Origin: an uncultured Lentisphaeria bacterium | GTDB taxonomy: Bacteria; Verrucomicrobiota; Lentisphaeria; Victivallales; Victivallaceae | Direction of reading: 5' to 3' | Length of the DNA: 5,268 bases | Assembly (NCBI GenBank): GCA_949298665.1 | Contig: CASFXO010000400.1 | Location: 1 to 5,268, forward strand | In this document: piece after piece, positions 5,231-5,268 of the stretch | How positions within the stretch are numbered: position 1 is the first letter of the stretch | Layout of the letters: each line of letters begins with the position of its first letter | Position numbers and translations under genes: made by a program | The notes under the pieces: model-generated | Told to the model about the DNA's origin: nothing | The model's database searches: none | The model's input: the letters and a program-made list of their open reading frames with translations, nothing else

Positions 5231-5268
5231 TTATTTCACGCGGCCGGTGTAAGCGTCCGCATCCGTGT
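5231..5268 (-). CDS. C-terminal end of an unidentified gene entering from the right edge
   Basis: The minus strand reads eleven codons, TDADAYTGRVK, followed by TAA (5231-5233). Only this tail is in the window, so no family can be named. The claim rests on the placement of a strong minus-facing terminator 18 bases after the stop codon, which is where a gene end is expected. If real, this gene converges on the zinc-ribbon gene. Confidence 0.5.
   Translation of the reverse strand, partial: TDADAYTGRVK

Noticed and set aside
1..5268. CRISPR array, tRNA or rRNA gene, insertion sequence or attachment site
   Set aside because: I saw no regularly spaced repeats, no tRNA-like cloverleaf or rRNA core sequence, no transposase motifs and no terminal inverted repeats.

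Overview
This window is high-GC bacterial DNA with compact genes, good Shine-Dalgarno sites and sigma-70-type promoters. It holds parts or all of six genes: a GntR-type regulator, a URO-D-fold protein, a four-helix membrane protein, an ADP-ribosylglycohydrolase, a membrane protein with three zinc ribbons, and a short gene end at the right edge. A regulator with a GntR head and a sugar-sensor-like tail, next to a non-haem URO-D-family protein and an ADP-ribosylglycohydrolase, resembles gut-associated Lentisphaerae (Victivallis-like) or related Planctomycetes-Verrucomicrobia-Chlamydiae genomes. That placement is an inference from family recall; there is no rRNA or other marker here.

Layout. Positions 1-386 (minus) hold the start of the GntR-type regulator, cut by the left edge. 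Its promoter is near-perfect, and a 15-bp palindrome at the predicted start of transcription suggests self-control. Just upstream of that promoter is a strong intrinsic terminator facing the same way, although no convincing minus-strand gene feeds it. Positions 673-1797 (plus), divergent from the regulator, hold a 374-residue URO-D-superfamily protein of the methyltransferase-like kind that is unlikely to act in haem synthesis. Positions 1958-2479 (minus), convergent with it, encode a 173-residue four-helix membrane protein of unknown function.

A second divergent promoter region (about 2528-2714) drives that membrane protein leftward and a two-gene operon rightward. The operon holds an ADP-ribosylglycohydrolase (2715-4010), followed 18 bases later by a six-helix membrane protein with three CxxC...CxxC zinc ribbons (4029-5174). 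A perfect 13-bp hairpin then ends the operon region. Its U-tract faces the minus strand, so it most likely terminates the gene whose last 11 codons enter from the right edge (5231-5268).

The regulator is the natural candidate for controlling the divergent URO-D-like gene, but no copy of the palindrome lies at that gene's start. The glycohydrolase and zinc-ribbon protein are probably co-transcribed and may work together at the membrane, which is a hypothesis only. The three best promoters all carry an extended -10 (TGn) element.
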